Positions 40,218 through 49,500 are shown, counted from the first letter of the stretch. The stretch is 64,000 bases of DNA from Streptomyces shenzhenensis (GCF_003688995.1 NZ_PENI01000018.1:124001-188000); one strand, 5' to 3'. Numbers and translations: made by a program. The notes: generated by a model not told the origin, from the sequence alone.

Positions 40218-40968
40218 CCGCCGCGCTCAACGCCCGGGACGAGGCGCGGAGTTCGCGTCGGCATGCCTGGCCGAAGGCGTGCGGGCCGGGGATACCGACG
40301 GACGGGGTCGAGGCGCACAACAGGTGGCGGGCGCGGTCGAGTCCGCGGCGGCGGACGCAGCCGACGGCGGTGTCGCCGGTGGCGGCGCGGAAGAGCCGGT
40401 TCAGCTGGTTGTGCGAGACGCCGGAGCCCCGGGCGGACCTCCGGCACGGTCAGCGGTCCGGCCGGCCCCGCCCTCGATGTGGGCGACGGCGGCGCTCAAC
40501 GCCGGGTGGATACCGGGGTGTTCGGCGGCGAACGCCAGGCCTGCTGTGCGCGACAGCGGGTCCAGATCTCGGCCCGGCCGCCCTCGACGCCCGGAGTACG
40601 GCGGCCACCGCTTGCCCCAACAGGGCTCTGCGCAGCGGACGTTCGGGTCCGATGTACTGGACGACGGGGACGCGGTGCGCGGGGCCCGCCACGGGGCTGC
40701 GCAGCTGTGCGCAGAGGTGCTCGGAGCGGCCCCGCCAGCGGTGGCGGACCTCGCGCCGGGGCGGTACGAGGCGCACCCGGCCCGGGCGGACGAGGTGCTG
40801 GGTGCCGTCGACGCCCAGGCCGGCGTCGTAGCCGTAGCCGTACAGGTGCGGCTGCCCCGGTCCGGGCAGCCGGAAGAAGACGTCGGCGGGGCTCACGACG
40901 CCGTACACGCCCACCCCGACGGCCGCCACGAGGGGCGGCTCGCCGAGGTGCGGGCGTGTGTGGCGCAC
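40207..40968 (-). pseudogene. Decayed AraC-family transcriptional regulator
   Basis: The N-terminal part from GTG 40968 is readable (GEPPLVAAVGVGVYG, FFRLPGPGQPHLYGYGYD, LGVDGTQHLVRPGRVRLVP, EVRHRWRGRSEHLCAQL), like the ligand-binding domain of AraC-type regulators. The DNA-binding domain is readable only in other frames: DLDPLSRTAGLAFAAEHPG and IHPALSAAVAHIEGG, then PLTVPE, then SGVSHNQLNRLFRAATGD, then HAFGQACRRELRASSRAL up to TGA 40207-40209. At least three frameshifts and a deletion of about seven residues in the second helix-turn-helix are evident. It is a pseudogene, or less likely a run of sequencing errors. Confidence 0.8.
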
Positions 40969-40980
40969 GGCGGGACGGTG

Positions 40981-41850
40981 TCAGGGGCCCGGCCGGCCGA
41001 GGACGTGGACGATCCGCGTCACCTCCCGGGCCATGGCCTCCCGGCCGACGCTCAAGTACTTGCGCGAGTCGACGGCCTCGGGGTGGGCGGCGAGGAAGCC
41101 GCGGATCGCGCCCGTCATCGCCGCGTTCAGGGCGGTGCCGACGTTGACCTTGGCGATGCCGCCCGCGACCGCCGCGACCAGTTCGCCGTCCGGCACCCCG
41201 GAGGAGCCGTGCAGCACGAGCGGGACGGGCACAGCGGCGGCGAGCCGCCCGAGCAGGCCGTGGTCCAGGGTCGCGGTGCGGGTGGTCATGGCGTGAACGC
41301 TGCCGACGGCGACGGCGAGGGCGTCGACGCCCGTGTCGGCGACGAAGGCGCGGGCTTCGTCGGGGTCCGTGCGGGCGCCGGGCGCATGGGCGTCCAGCGG
41401 TGCCCCGCCGCCCTGCCCCGGCTTGCCGCCCACCTCACCGAGTTCGGCCTCGATCCACAGCCCCCGGGCGTGCGCCCAGTCGGCGGCGGCCCGGGTGGCG
41501 GCGAGGTTCTCGGCGTACGGCAGGCGGGCCGCGTCGTACATCACCGAGCCGAACCCGGCGCCGGGCGTCCGGCGCAGCAGCTCGTCGCTCTGCACATGGT
41601 CGAGGTGCAGAGCGACCGGTACGGCCGCCTCCTCGGCGGCGGCGACGGCCGCGCGGGCCAGCGGGAGCAGCCGGCCGTAGCGGAACTTGACCGCGTTCTC
41701 GCTGACTTGGAGGATCACGGGCGCGCCGGCCGCCTCGGCCCCCGCGACGACGGCTTCGATGTGCTCCAGGGTGATGACGTTGAACGCGGTGACGGCGGAG
41801 CGCGTTCCGGCGGCGTGGGCGACCAGTTCACCGGTGGCTGCGAGGGGCAC
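40981..41850 (-). CDS. Class II fructose/tagatose-bisphosphate aldolase family protein
   Basis: The 289-residue protein belongs to the zinc-dependent ketose-bisphosphate aldolases (FbaA/GatY/KbaY group). Metal ligands: His in VALHLDHVQSD, IEAELGEVGG, and His in VPLVLHGSSGVPD. KVNVGTALNAAM and AFNVITLEHIEA are conserved signatures. It should cleave a ketose 1,6-bisphosphate to two trioses. GTG 41850 follows AAGGAGAAACC. It lies 23 bases downstream of the SIS gene with the DeoR gene divergent: a compact amino-sugar or hexitol breakdown operon. Confidence 0.9.
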   Translation of the reverse strand: MPLAATGELVAHAAGTRSAVTAFNVITLEHIEAVVAGAEAAGAPVILQVSENAVKFRYGRLLPLARAAVAAAEEAAVPVALHLDHVQSDELLRRTPGAGFGSVMYDAARLPYAENLAATRAAADWAHARGLWIEAELGEVGGKPGQGGGAPLDAHAPGARTDPDEARAFVADTGVDALAVAVGSVHAMTTRTATLDHGLLGRLAAAVPVPLVLHGSSGVPDGELVAAVAGGIAKVNVGTALNAAMTGAIRGFLAAHPEAVDSRKYLSVGREAMAREVTRIVHVLGRPGP

Positions 41851-41873
41851 GGTTTCTCCTTGCGGCGCTCGGG

Positions 41874-42755
41874 TCAGGGGGCGAGGATCACGGAGCGGGT
41901 GAGGTGGCGCGGCCGGTCGGGGTCGAGGCCCCGGCGGGCGGCGACGGCCACTGCGAGCCGCTGCGCGCGGACGAGTTCGGCCAGCGGGTCGAGCGTGCCC
42001 TCGATCCATCGGCCGCCCGTCCCACGCACCTGTTCGGCGAGCCCTTCGGGCGCCTCGCCGAACATCCAGGTCGCCGTGGTGCTGGTGGTGATGCTGATGG
42101 GGCCGTGCCGGTACTCCATCGCCGGGTACGCCTCGGTCCAGGACAGTGCGGCCTCGCGCATCTTCAGCCCGGCCTCGTTCGCGAGGCCGACGGTCCAGCC
42201 GCGGCCGAGGAAGGTGAACTGCGTGCAGTCGACCAGCCCTTCGGGCAGCGGGGCGGACAGCGCCGTACGGGCGTCGGCGACGACGGTGTCGGTGTGCAGG
42301 CCCAGGTGGGCGCGGAGCAGGGTGAGCGCGGTGGTGGCGAACCGGGTCTGCACGACGGAGCGTTCGTCGGCGAAGTCCAGCACCACGACGTCGTCGGCGG
42401 CCGTTCGCACCGGAGCGTCCGGGTCGGCGGTGACGGCGGTGGTGGGCGTGCTGCCGCGCAGCCGGCCGAGCAGGTCCAGCACTTCGCTGGTGGTACCGGA
42501 GCGGGTGAGGGCGACGACCCGGTCGTAGCTGCGGCCGTACGGGAACTCGGACGCGGCGAAGGCGTCCGTCTCGCCCTGGCCCGTGCCCTCGCGCAGGGCG
42601 GCGGCGGCCTGCGCCATGAAGTACGAGGTGCCGCAGCCGACGATCGCGACCCGCTCCCCCGCTGCGGGCAGCGCCCCGCCGTGCCCCGGCGCCGCCTGCG
42701 CGGCCCGGGTCCAGCACTCGGGCTGGCTGTTCAGCTCGTCCTCGACATGGGTCAT
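41874..42755 (-). CDS. SIS-domain sugar isomerase/deaminase (AgaS-like)
   Basis: The 293-residue protein has two SIS domains as in GlmS/AgaS: VAIVGCGTSYFMAQAAA and ALTRSGTTSEVLDLL in the first; FLGRGWTVGLANEAGLKMREAA and EYRHGPISI in the second. Such proteins isomerise or deaminate amino-sugar phosphates. Start ATG 42755 follows GGAGGGGGCGGC. Its gene precedes the aldolase gene, suggesting a pathway amino-sugar phosphate to keto-sugar phosphate to trioses. The divergent DeoR regulator should control both. Confidence 0.9.
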   Translation of the reverse strand: MTHVEDELNSQPECWTRAAQAAPGHGGALPAAGERVAIVGCGTSYFMAQAAAALREGTGQGETDAFAASEFPYGRSYDRVVALTRSGTTSEVLDLLGRLRGSTPTTAVTADPDAPVRTAADDVVVLDFADERSVVQTRFATTALTLLRAHLGLHTDTVVADARTALSAPLPEGLVDCTQFTFLGRGWTVGLANEAGLKMREAALSWTEAYPAMEYRHGPISITTSTTATWMFGEAPEGLAEQVRGTGGRWIEGTLDPLAELVRAQRLAVAVAARRGLDPDRPRHLTRSVILAP

Positions 42756-42773
42756 GCCGCCCCCTCCATCGAC

Positions 42774-42819
42774 TGCTTGTTCATGCAAGATATAGCTAAC
42801 TTTCGAGCACAATCAAGCA
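42774..42819. promoter_or_regulatory. Divergent promoter/operator region of the SIS-aldolase and DeoR genes
   Basis: TGCTTG (42774-42779), TGCAAG (42784-42789) and CAAGCA (42814-42819) make an inverted CTTG-N6-CAAG and a distal half-site. On the minus strand TTGATT (42811-42816) and TATATC (42789-42794) form -35 and -10 with a 16-base spacer, so the promoter overlaps the palindrome. A DeoR-type operator is likely. Confidence 0.5.
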
Positions 42820-42887
42820 TTCACCGCCACGAAGGGTGCGCTAAGGTCGCCCAGACGGAGAACGGGACGGGGCAACGGAGGCTGCGG

Positions 42888-43667
42888 ATGTCACGCGACG
42901 CCCGCTGGAAGGCGCTGCTGGAACTGCTCGTCGAGCGCGGCCGGCTGGACGTCGAGGAGGCGGCGACCGAACTGGCGGTCTCGGCGGCGACGATCCGGCG
43001 CGACTTCGACCAGCTCGCCGAGCAGCAGATGCTGGTGCGCACCCGGGGCGGTGCGGTGGTGCACGGCGTCTCGTACGAGCTGCCGCTGCGCTACAAGACC
43101 GCCCGGCACGCCTCCGAGAAGCAGCGCATCGCCCGCGCGGTGGCCGGGCTCGTCGCGCCCGGCGAGGCGGTGGGCCTGACTGGCGGCACCACCACGACGG
43201 AGGTGGCCCGCGCCCTGGCCGTGCGCGCCGACCTCGCCACCGGCTCACCCGCGCTGACCGTCGTCACCAACGCGCTCAACATCGCCAACGAGCTGGCCGT
43301 GCGCCCCCAGTTCAAGATCGTGGTGACGGGCGGGGTCGCACGCCCTCAGTCGTACGAGCTGATCGGCCCGCTCGCGGACGGTGTGCTCGGCCAGATCACC
43401 CTCGACCTGGCGGTGCTCGGGGTCGTCGCCTTCGACGCCGCGCACGGCGCCGCCGCGCACGACGAGGCGGAGGCCGCCATCAACCGGCTGCTGTGCGAGC
43501 GGGCCGAGCGGGTGGTCGTCGCCGCCGACTCCAGCAAGCTGGAACAGCGGGCGTTCGCCCGGATCTGTGCGGCCGAGGACGTGGACACGCTCGTCACGGA
43601 CGCGGCAGTGGCTCCGGAGACGGCACACCGGTTCGAGGAGGCGGGAATCCGGGTCCTCGCGGTGTGA
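42888..43667 (+). CDS. DeoR family regulator of the aldolase/SIS operon
   Basis: The 259-residue protein has a DeoR winged helix (RWKALLELLVERGRLDV, LAVSAATIRRDFDQL, QQMLVRTRGGAVVHG) and a DeoRC phosphosugar sensor with LTGGTTTTEVARAL, VVTNALNIANELA, VTGGVARPQSYELIGP and VVVAADSSKLEQ. ATG 42888 follows GGAGGCTGC. It is divergent from the SIS-aldolase operon, with an operator-like inverted repeat between, so it most likely represses that operon until an amino-sugar or ketose phosphate binds. Confidence 0.93.
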   Translation: MSRDARWKALLELLVERGRLDVEEAATELAVSAATIRRDFDQLAEQQMLVRTRGGAVVHGVSYELPLRYKTARHASEKQRIARAVAGLVAPGEAVGLTGGTTTTEVARALAVRADLATGSPALTVVTNALNIANELAVRPQFKIVVTGGVARPQSYELIGPLADGVLGQITLDLAVLGVVAFDAAHGAAAHDEAEAAINRLLCERAERVVVAADSSKLEQRAFARICAAEDVDTLVTDAAVAPETAHRFEEAGIRVLAV

Positions 43668-43749
43668 GCGGCACACCGGGCGGCGACGCGAGAGGCGGCG
43701 CCGCAGCGGTGCACGAGCGGCCCGGCGGGTGGCACGGGCAGCGGCCGTC

Positions 43750-44145
43750 TCAGATGCCGCCGGGATCGGCCCGGACGAACCCCGCGCCCCGCTGGTCGTT
43801 GCAGCCGAGCGTGGGCCGCCCGACGGGGTCCGCCCAGACCAGCTGGGCCTGGAGGGCGACGCTCACGAGCGTCAGCAGCAGGTCGACGTCGCTGGCGACG
43901 TCGAGACGTATGGTCACCCACTGCGAGCCGGGCACGATACGGATCGCCCCGGTGTCCCTGAGATCCTGGGCGAACCGCCGGATGGCGCGGTCCGTCAGCA
44001 GCAGGTCGACATCCCGTTCCGAGTGGAAGTGGGCGATCTCGCCGTGGGCCGAGCGGAGCGCCTGGCCCAGGCCGCAGCTCGGCACGGCACGTCTCAGATC
44101 GGGCCAGGTCGCCAATTGCGCGAGAGCGCGCGACGCCAACGTCAT
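43750..44145 (-). CDS. Luciferase-domain (DUF5519-type) small protein
   Basis: The 131-residue product matches the small 'luciferase' family (PF17648): LATWPDLRRAVPSCGLGQ, EIAHFHSERDVDLLLTD, RRFAQDLRDTGAIRIVPGS, QWVTIRLDVASDVDLLLTLVS. Despite the name the function is unknown and no light emission is implied. It is unrelated to bacterial luciferase LuxA. ATG 44145 starts MTLASRALAQLATWP. It is on the minus strand between a regulator and a methyltransferase gene. Confidence 0.8.
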   Translation of the reverse strand: MTLASRALAQLATWPDLRRAVPSCGLGQALRSAHGEIAHFHSERDVDLLLTDRAIRRFAQDLRDTGAIRIVPGSQWVTIRLDVASDVDLLLTLVSVALQAQLVWADPVGRPTLGCNDQRGAGFVRADPGGI

Positions 44146-44348
44146 GGGCCCATCATGGACTGCTCACCGTCCCGCAACCAGCACGTGCGCAAGCATTAAC
44201 CGACCTGTATCCCATACTCCGAACACGCGGACCGACGGCGCTCACGCATACGGCGAGCGGCCGGGCCCGTCGTGCAGCAGGCTGGGTGCCGGGGGCGGCC
44301 CGCGTCCCGCACGGACGGGCCGGGCCCCCGAGCGGAAGGAGCGGCGCC

Positions 44349-45203
44349 GTGGCGGACGGGACCGAGGCGGTCGCGGATCCGACGGCGGTCCGGGTCGCCC
44401 TCTGGCGGGCCCTGCACCTGCTGGTCGACGCGCCGCCGCACGTACTGGACGACGAGGTCGGCCTGCGGCTGGCGGACCCGGGCGAGGGCTGGCGGGCCCG
44501 CCCCGACATGGATCCGCGGGAGACCCGGCTCATGCGCGCGTCGATCGTGGCGCGGGCCCGCTTCGTCGAGGACCTGGTGATCGAGCGGGCCGCCCGGGGA
44601 GTCGGCCAGTACGTGCTGCTCGGCGCCGGGCTCGACTCCTTCGCGCAGCGCAGGCCGCGGATCGCCGCGGGCCTGACGGTGTTCGAGATCGACCGGCCAG
44701 GCCCGCAGGCCTGGAAGCGGCGGCGGCTGGCCGAGACGGGGTACGGCCTCCCGGACTCGCTCCGGCTCGTGCCGGTCGACTTCGAGACCCAGTCCTGGTG
44801 GGAACTGCTGCCGGGGGCCGGATTCACGGCGGACCGGCCCGCCGTCGTGGCCTCCACCGGCGTCACCATGTACCTGACCCGGGAGGCCGTCGAGGCCATG
44901 CTGCGCCAGGCCGCGGCGCTGGCGCCGGGCTCCGCGCTCACCACGACGTTCATGCCGACGCTGGAGCGGATCGAGCCGGAGGAGCGCCCGCTGCGCCGGG
45001 CGATGGAGCAGGCGGCGCGCTCCTCCGGTACGCCGTTCATCAGCTTCTTCGTCCCGGAGGAACTGGTGACCCTGGCCCTGCGGGCCGGTTTCGGCCAGGC
45101 CCGGCACGTATCGGCGGCGGAGCTGTCCGAGCGCTACTTCGCGGGCCGGACGGACGGGCTGCGGCCGTCGAGCGGTGAGGAACTACTGGTGGCGACCGTC
45201 TGA
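44349..45203 (+). CDS. S-adenosylmethionine-dependent methyltransferase (PF04072/TIGR00027 type)
   Basis: The 284-residue protein belongs to the leucine carboxyl methyltransferase-like family common in actinobacteria. Features: MRASIVARARFVEDL, QYVLLGAGLDSFAQRRP (SAM-binding), VFEIDRPGPQAWKRRRL, LVPVDFETQSWWE and VASTGVTMYLTREAVEAML. Many members methylate carboxyl or hydroxyl groups of natural products. GTG 44349 has GGAAGGAG 8 bases upstream. No biosynthetic genes are next to it. Confidence 0.9.
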   Translation: MADGTEAVADPTAVRVALWRALHLLVDAPPHVLDDEVGLRLADPGEGWRARPDMDPRETRLMRASIVARARFVEDLVIERAARGVGQYVLLGAGLDSFAQRRPRIAAGLTVFEIDRPGPQAWKRRRLAETGYGLPDSLRLVPVDFETQSWWELLPGAGFTADRPAVVASTGVTMYLTREAVEAMLRQAAALAPGSALTTTFMPTLERIEPEERPLRRAMEQAARSSGTPFISFFVPEELVTLALRAGFGQARHVSAAELSERYFAGRTDGLRPSSGEELLVATV

Positions 45204-45309
45204 CGGCCGCTGCGGCGCATCGGCGGCCCGCGCGCGAACAGGACCGAACGCACGCGCAACGCGTGTCAACTCCCTTGCCGCGCTCCCGGCGCACCCCTAG
45301 CCTGACTTT

Positions 45310-46512
45310 GTGCCGCTCATAAACAAAACCCGTGCGCAGCGCACCGTGCCGGGTGACACGCTGACCCGGCTCCGCGTGGCGATCACCGCGTTCTTCGCCC
45401 TCGACGGCTTCATCTTCGCGGGCTGGGTCGTCCGCATCCCCGCCATCAAGCACCAGACCGACGCCTCCGCGAGCACGCTGGGGCTCGCGCTGCTCGGTGT
45501 CTCGGCGGGTGCCGTCGTCACCATGACCCTCACCGGGCGGCTGTGCCACCGCTTCGGCGCCCATCCGGTCACCGTCGTCTGCGCCGTCCTGCTCTCACTC
45601 AGCGTCGCCCTGCCCCCGCTCACCCACTCGGCGCTCGCACTGGGCGGCGTCCTGCTGGTGTTCGGCGCGGCCTTCGGCGGGATCAACGTCGCCTTCAACA
45701 GCGCGGCCATCGACCTGATCGCCGCGCTGAAGCGGCCCGTCCTGCCGAGCTTCCACGCGGCCTTCAGTCTCGGCGGCATGGTCGGCGCCGGGCTCGGCGG
45801 GCTGGTCGCCGGGGCGCTGTCCCCCACGCGGCATCTGCTCGGCCTGACCGTCGTGGGGCTGCTGGTGACCGCCGCCGCGGGACCCACACTGCTGCGGCAC
45901 GAGCCGCCGCGCCCGCCCGAGCGCGCGCACGACGCGGCCGGAGAGGCGCCGCGACGCCTCGACGGCCGGACCCGCGGACTGGTGGTCGTCTTCGGCCTGA
46001 TCGCGCTGTGCACGGCCTACGGCGAGGGCGCCATGGCCGACTGGGGCGCCCTCCACCTCGAACAGGACCTGGACACCTCGCCGGGCATCGCGGCGGCCGG
46101 CTACTCGTGCTTCGCGCTCGCCATGACCGTCGGGCGGCTGACGGGCACGGCCCTGCTGGAGCGCCTCGGCCGTACCCGGACCGTGGTCGCGGGCGGCACC
46201 GTCGCGGCGGCGGGCATGCTCCTGGGCTCGCTCGCCCCCTCCGCGTGGGCGGCCCTGCTCGGCTTCGCCGTCACCGGGCTGGGCCTCGCCAACCTCTTCC
46301 CGGTCGCCGTGGAGCGGGCCGGAACGCTCGCCGGCCCGAGCGGTGTCGCGATCGCCTCCACCCTGGGGTACGGCGGCATGCTCCTCGGGCCGCCCGCGAT
46401 CGGCTTCATGGCCGACTGGTTCTCGTTGCCCGCCGCGCTCACCAGCGTCGCGGTGCTGGCGGCCGTGGCGGCGCTCATCGGTGTCACGACGCGGCGCGCC
46501 GTGGCCGGTTGA
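45310..46512 (+). CDS. MFS transporter, 12 helices (YbjJ-like)
   Basis: The 400-residue protein has 12 hydrophobic helices and MFS motifs: FFALDGFIFAGWVVRIPAIK at the N-terminus, VTMTLTGRLCHRFGAHPV (motif A-like), and GFMADWF in the second half. It resembles YbjJ-type and fucose permease-like transporters. Substrate unknown. GTG 45310 begins PLINKTRAQRTVPG; no better start. A short positively charged segment (PPERAHDAAGEAPRRLD) between helices 6 and 7 is the central loop. It stands alone with its own promoter region. Confidence 0.9.
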   Translation: MPLINKTRAQRTVPGDTLTRLRVAITAFFALDGFIFAGWVVRIPAIKHQTDASASTLGLALLGVSAGAVVTMTLTGRLCHRFGAHPVTVVCAVLLSLSVALPPLTHSALALGGVLLVFGAAFGGINVAFNSAAIDLIAALKRPVLPSFHAAFSLGGMVGAGLGGLVAGALSPTRHLLGLTVVGLLVTAAAGPTLLRHEPPRPPERAHDAAGEAPRRLDGRTRGLVVVFGLIALCTAYGEGAMADWGALHLEQDLDTSPGIAAAGYSCFALAMTVGRLTGTALLERLGRTRTVVAGGTVAAAGMLLGSLAPSAWAALLGFAVTGLGLANLFPVAVERAGTLAGPSGVAIASTLGYGGMLLGPPAIGFMADWFSLPAALTSVAVLAAVAALIGVTTRRAVAG

Positions 46513-46759
46513 CACCGCGGCACCGAACGCCGCGCCCGGGCATACGTAGCACCGGCCGCCATTCCCCGGAGGGACGGGGCGGACACGGGTTCGACCGGTC
46601 GTTGACGGGTGTGATTCGGCACCCGACGGCGCCACCCGGCATACAGGTGACGCGTTGGGGGTGCCGGGGCAGCGCGACAGCGACCGTTCGCTGATCGCGA
46701 CCGCCGCGCGGTCCGTCGGTTTCCGTGAAGCGCGAAGTACGGCATGGGGTGTTACGTAC

Positions 46760-48679
46760 ATGTGGACAGGTGTCGGCGGCTCCTGGGTTCCGTCTGTGGC
46801 CCGCGCGGAGGAGGATCACGACCTGGTCGGCCGGGAGCGGGAGGCGCGGGAGCTGCGGGAGCTGCTGGCCGCGCACCGGATGGTGAGCGTGACGGGACGG
46901 GCGGGGGTGGGCAAGAGCCGGCTGGCCCGCGCGGTCACGACGGCAACGGCCGACGGGCCGTGGCGGCGGATCGTCCGGGTGCGCGGCACGGACGGCGGGA
47001 CGTGCCCGCCCGGTGCGCTCGCCGCGTCGGTGGTGCGGACGCTCACCGGGCCGGGAGCCGCCCCGGACGCGGCGGACCCGGATGTCGTCGGGGCGGTGCG
47101 TGCGCTGCGGGACACCCGGATCCTGCTGTTCCTCGACGACGCCGACCCCGTCCGCGCGGAGTGCACGGGCCTGGCGCAACGGCTGCTGATGGCCGTACCG
47201 GACCTGCGGATCCTGGTGACGTCCCACCGGCCGCTGGGCCTCGGGCACGAACAGGTGCTGCGGCTGCGCGGGTTGGCGCTGGAGGAGCCGGCCGGCGGCG
47301 ACGGCGCGGCACCGGCGGTGGAGCTGTTCCTGGCGCGGGCGCGGACCCGGGCGTTCGCCCCGCGGGGCGCCGAGCTGCGGGCGGTGCGCGAGGTGTGCCG
47401 GCTGCTGGAGGGCCACCCCCGAGCCATCGAACGGGCCGCCGGGCAGCTCGCCGACCGCCCGGTGGCCCAGGTCGCGTCGCTGCTCGCCCGCCGGCAGGAC
47501 CGGCTGGCCCGCGCCCGGTACCGGCTGTGCGCGGCCGAACTGCGCACGGTGTGGGCGCGGGCCAGCGCCTTCGCCGGCTCCTTCGCCGAGTCGACCGCGG
47601 TGTTCGTGTGTGCCGGCGACACCGTGGCGGAGCACCGGGTGCCGGGCGCGCTCGCGCGGCTGGCGGCGCTGGGGGTGCTGGAGCCGGTGGGCGATCGGAG
47701 CGGGCCGCGCCGGCCGCGCTACCGGATGGCGCGCGCCGCCCGGGAGTTCGGCGCCGAACAGCTGCGCGAGTCCGGCGAGTTCCCGATGGCCGCCGAGCGG
47801 CGGGTGGCCCATGGCCGCCGGGTGGCCGCGGTCGCGGAGCACCTGTGGAGCGCGGGCGGCCAGCGGCAGGCGGTGCACCTCGTGCTCGACGAGCGGGACG
47901 AGCTGACGGACACGGTGCGCTGTGCCCTCGCCCGGCCCGAACACGCCCAGGCCGCCCTGAAGATGGTGGTCGACCTGTGGTTCTGGTGGGCGGTGTACGA
48001 CCGGGCCGAGGAGGGCCTCGGCTATCTGCTGCGCCTGCTGCCGCACTGCGCGCCGGACGGCCCGTCGGTGGTGCGCGCGCAGTGGCTGGCCGCGTGGCTC
48101 GCCGCGCACCACGACCCGCGCACGGCACGCGCCCTGCTGGACCGGGCGTGGCCCGCCGCCGTGCTGGCCGGGGACGACGCCGCCATCGGCCGTATCGCAC
48201 ATGTCCAGGGCGTCCTGGCCCTGGCCCAGGGCGATGCCCGGGAGGCCGCCGAGCATTTCCGGTTCGCCGCGGACACCGTCCCGGACCACGCCCCGGCGGG
48301 CCCGTCACCGGCCGTGAGCCGGGCCGTCCTCGCGCTGGTGCAGGCCGGTTTCGACCCCGACGCGGCGCGGCACAGCGCCCGCCGCGCGCTGACCCACCCC
48401 GGCATCCGCGACGACGCCTGGGCGGCCCTGCTCGCCCGCTGCGCCCGTGCCGTCGTCGACCACCGGTGCGGGCATCGCGGCCCGGCCCTGCGGCGGGCCC
48501 GGCGGGCTCTCGAGGCCGTGGAGGGGCAACTGCCGGCGCCGTACGGCCGTGCCACGCTGGCCCGGCTGGTCGCCGACATCGAGTCCGGCGCCCCCGCCGA
48601 ACCCCGCCGCCCGGCACCGCCCCGCCCCCGTACGGACGTCCGGCTGCCCGACCGCGCGGCGAGCACATCACGGCACTGA
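46760..48679 (+). CDS. STAND-type NTPase with TPR-like C-terminus, no fused effector
   Basis: The 639-residue protein is a signal-transduction ATPase like those in AfsR/LuxR regulators. P-loop GRAGVGKSRLARAV (residues about 46-59), Walker B RILLFLDDAD (about 120), sensor ILVTSHRPLGLGHE, and the GxP-like EGHPRAIERAAGQL are clear. From about 390 onward are helical repeats (QAALKMVVDLWFWWAVYDRAEEG in pieces; ALAQGDAREAAEHFRFAAD; RRARRALEAVEG). Unlike SARP or LuxR-type homologues it lacks both an N-terminal DNA-binding domain and a C-terminal HTH. ATG 46760 chosen; GTG 46655 would add 35 residues. Confidence 0.85.
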   Translation: MWTGVGGSWVPSVARAEEDHDLVGREREARELRELLAAHRMVSVTGRAGVGKSRLARAVTTATADGPWRRIVRVRGTDGGTCPPGALAASVVRTLTGPGAAPDAADPDVVGAVRALRDTRILLFLDDADPVRAECTGLAQRLLMAVPDLRILVTSHRPLGLGHEQVLRLRGLALEEPAGGDGAAPAVELFLARARTRAFAPRGAELRAVREVCRLLEGHPRAIERAAGQLADRPVAQVASLLARRQDRLARARYRLCAAELRTVWARASAFAGSFAESTAVFVCAGDTVAEHRVPGALARLAALGVLEPVGDRSGPRRPRYRMARAAREFGAEQLRESGEFPMAAERRVAHGRRVAAVAEHLWSAGGQRQAVHLVLDERDELTDTVRCALARPEHAQAALKMVVDLWFWWAVYDRAEEGLGYLLRLLPHCAPDGPSVVRAQWLAAWLAAHHDPRTARALLDRAWPAAVLAGDDAAIGRIAHVQGVLALAQGDAREAAEHFRFAADTVPDHAPAGPSPAVSRAVLALVQAGFDPDAARHSARRALTHPGIRDDAWAALLARCARAVVDHRCGHRGPALRRARRALEAVEGQLPAPYGRATLARLVADIESGAPAEPRRPAPPRPRTDVRLPDRAASTSRH

Positions 48680-48752
48680 CGACCACCGGGCACCCCATCG
48701 AAACCCCTGCCCCCGCCGGACCCGCGCCGCCCCGGTCCGGCACACTCGCTCC

Positions 48753-49499
48753 ATGGAGACTGCGGAGTTCGTTCGGATCCTGGACCGGGAGGGCCGGCTG
48801 CTGGCCGCGGCGGCCGAGGCGGCGGGGACCGGCGCCGAGGTGCCGACCTGCTCGAACTGGCGCGTGCGCGATCTGCTGCGGCACACGGGAGCCGTGCACC
48901 GGTGGGCGGCGGGGTTCGTCGCCGACGCGCATGCCGGACCGCGCCCGCTCGGGGACCTGCCCGACCTGGACGGCGGCGCCCTGGTGGCCTGGTACCGCGA
49001 CAGCCACCGCCGGCTCGTGGACACGCTGGCCGCCGCACCGCCCGACGTGGCGTGCTGGACGTTCCTTCCGGTGCCGTCCCCGTCGCCGCTGGCCTTCTGG
49101 GCGCGCCGGCAGGCCCATGAGACGACCGTGCACCGGTACGACGCCGAGGCGGCGCGCGGCGGTCCCGCGTCCCCGGTCGCGCCGGAGTTCGCGGTCGACG
49201 GCATCGACGAGTTGCTGTGCGGCTTCCACGCCCGCTCCAGGAGCCGGGTCCGCACCGACGCGCCGCGGCTGCTGCGGGTGCGGGCCGTGGGGGCGGACGC
49301 CGCCGGCGGCGCGGTGTGGAGCGTACGGCTGTCGGATCTGCCGCCGGTGACCGTGCGGGACGCGTCAGGGCGGGCGGATGCCGAACTGGCCGGTCCCGCC
49401 GACCGGTTGTACCTCGCGCTGTGGAACCGGGCGGAGGTGCCGAGCGTCACCGGGGACGCGGCGCTGGCCGCGCTGTGGCAGGAGACGTCCGCGATCTGA
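48753..49499 (+). CDS. Mycothiol-dependent maleylpyruvate isomerase family protein
   Basis: The 248-residue protein has the MDMPI/DinB-like four-helix domain: METAEFVRILDREGRLLA, TCSNWRVRDLLRHTGAVHRW with a metal His, and WARRQAHETTVHRYDAE with the second His pair. A C-terminal SCP2-like domain follows (RVRAVGADAAGGAVWSVRLS; ELAGPADRLYLALWNR). The family uses mycothiol for isomerisation or conjugation; the substrate here is unknown. ATG 48753 is just after GCTCC and lacks a strong ribosome-binding site. Confidence 0.88.
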   Translation: METAEFVRILDREGRLLAAAAEAAGTGAEVPTCSNWRVRDLLRHTGAVHRWAAGFVADAHAGPRPLGDLPDLDGGALVAWYRDSHRRLVDTLAAAPPDVACWTFLPVPSPSPLAFWARRQAHETTVHRYDAEAARGGPASPVAPEFAVDGIDELLCGFHARSRSRVRTDAPRLLRVRAVGADAAGGAVWSVRLSDLPPVTVRDASGRADAELAGPADRLYLALWNRAEVPSVTGDAALAALWQETSAI

Positions 49500-49500
49500 C

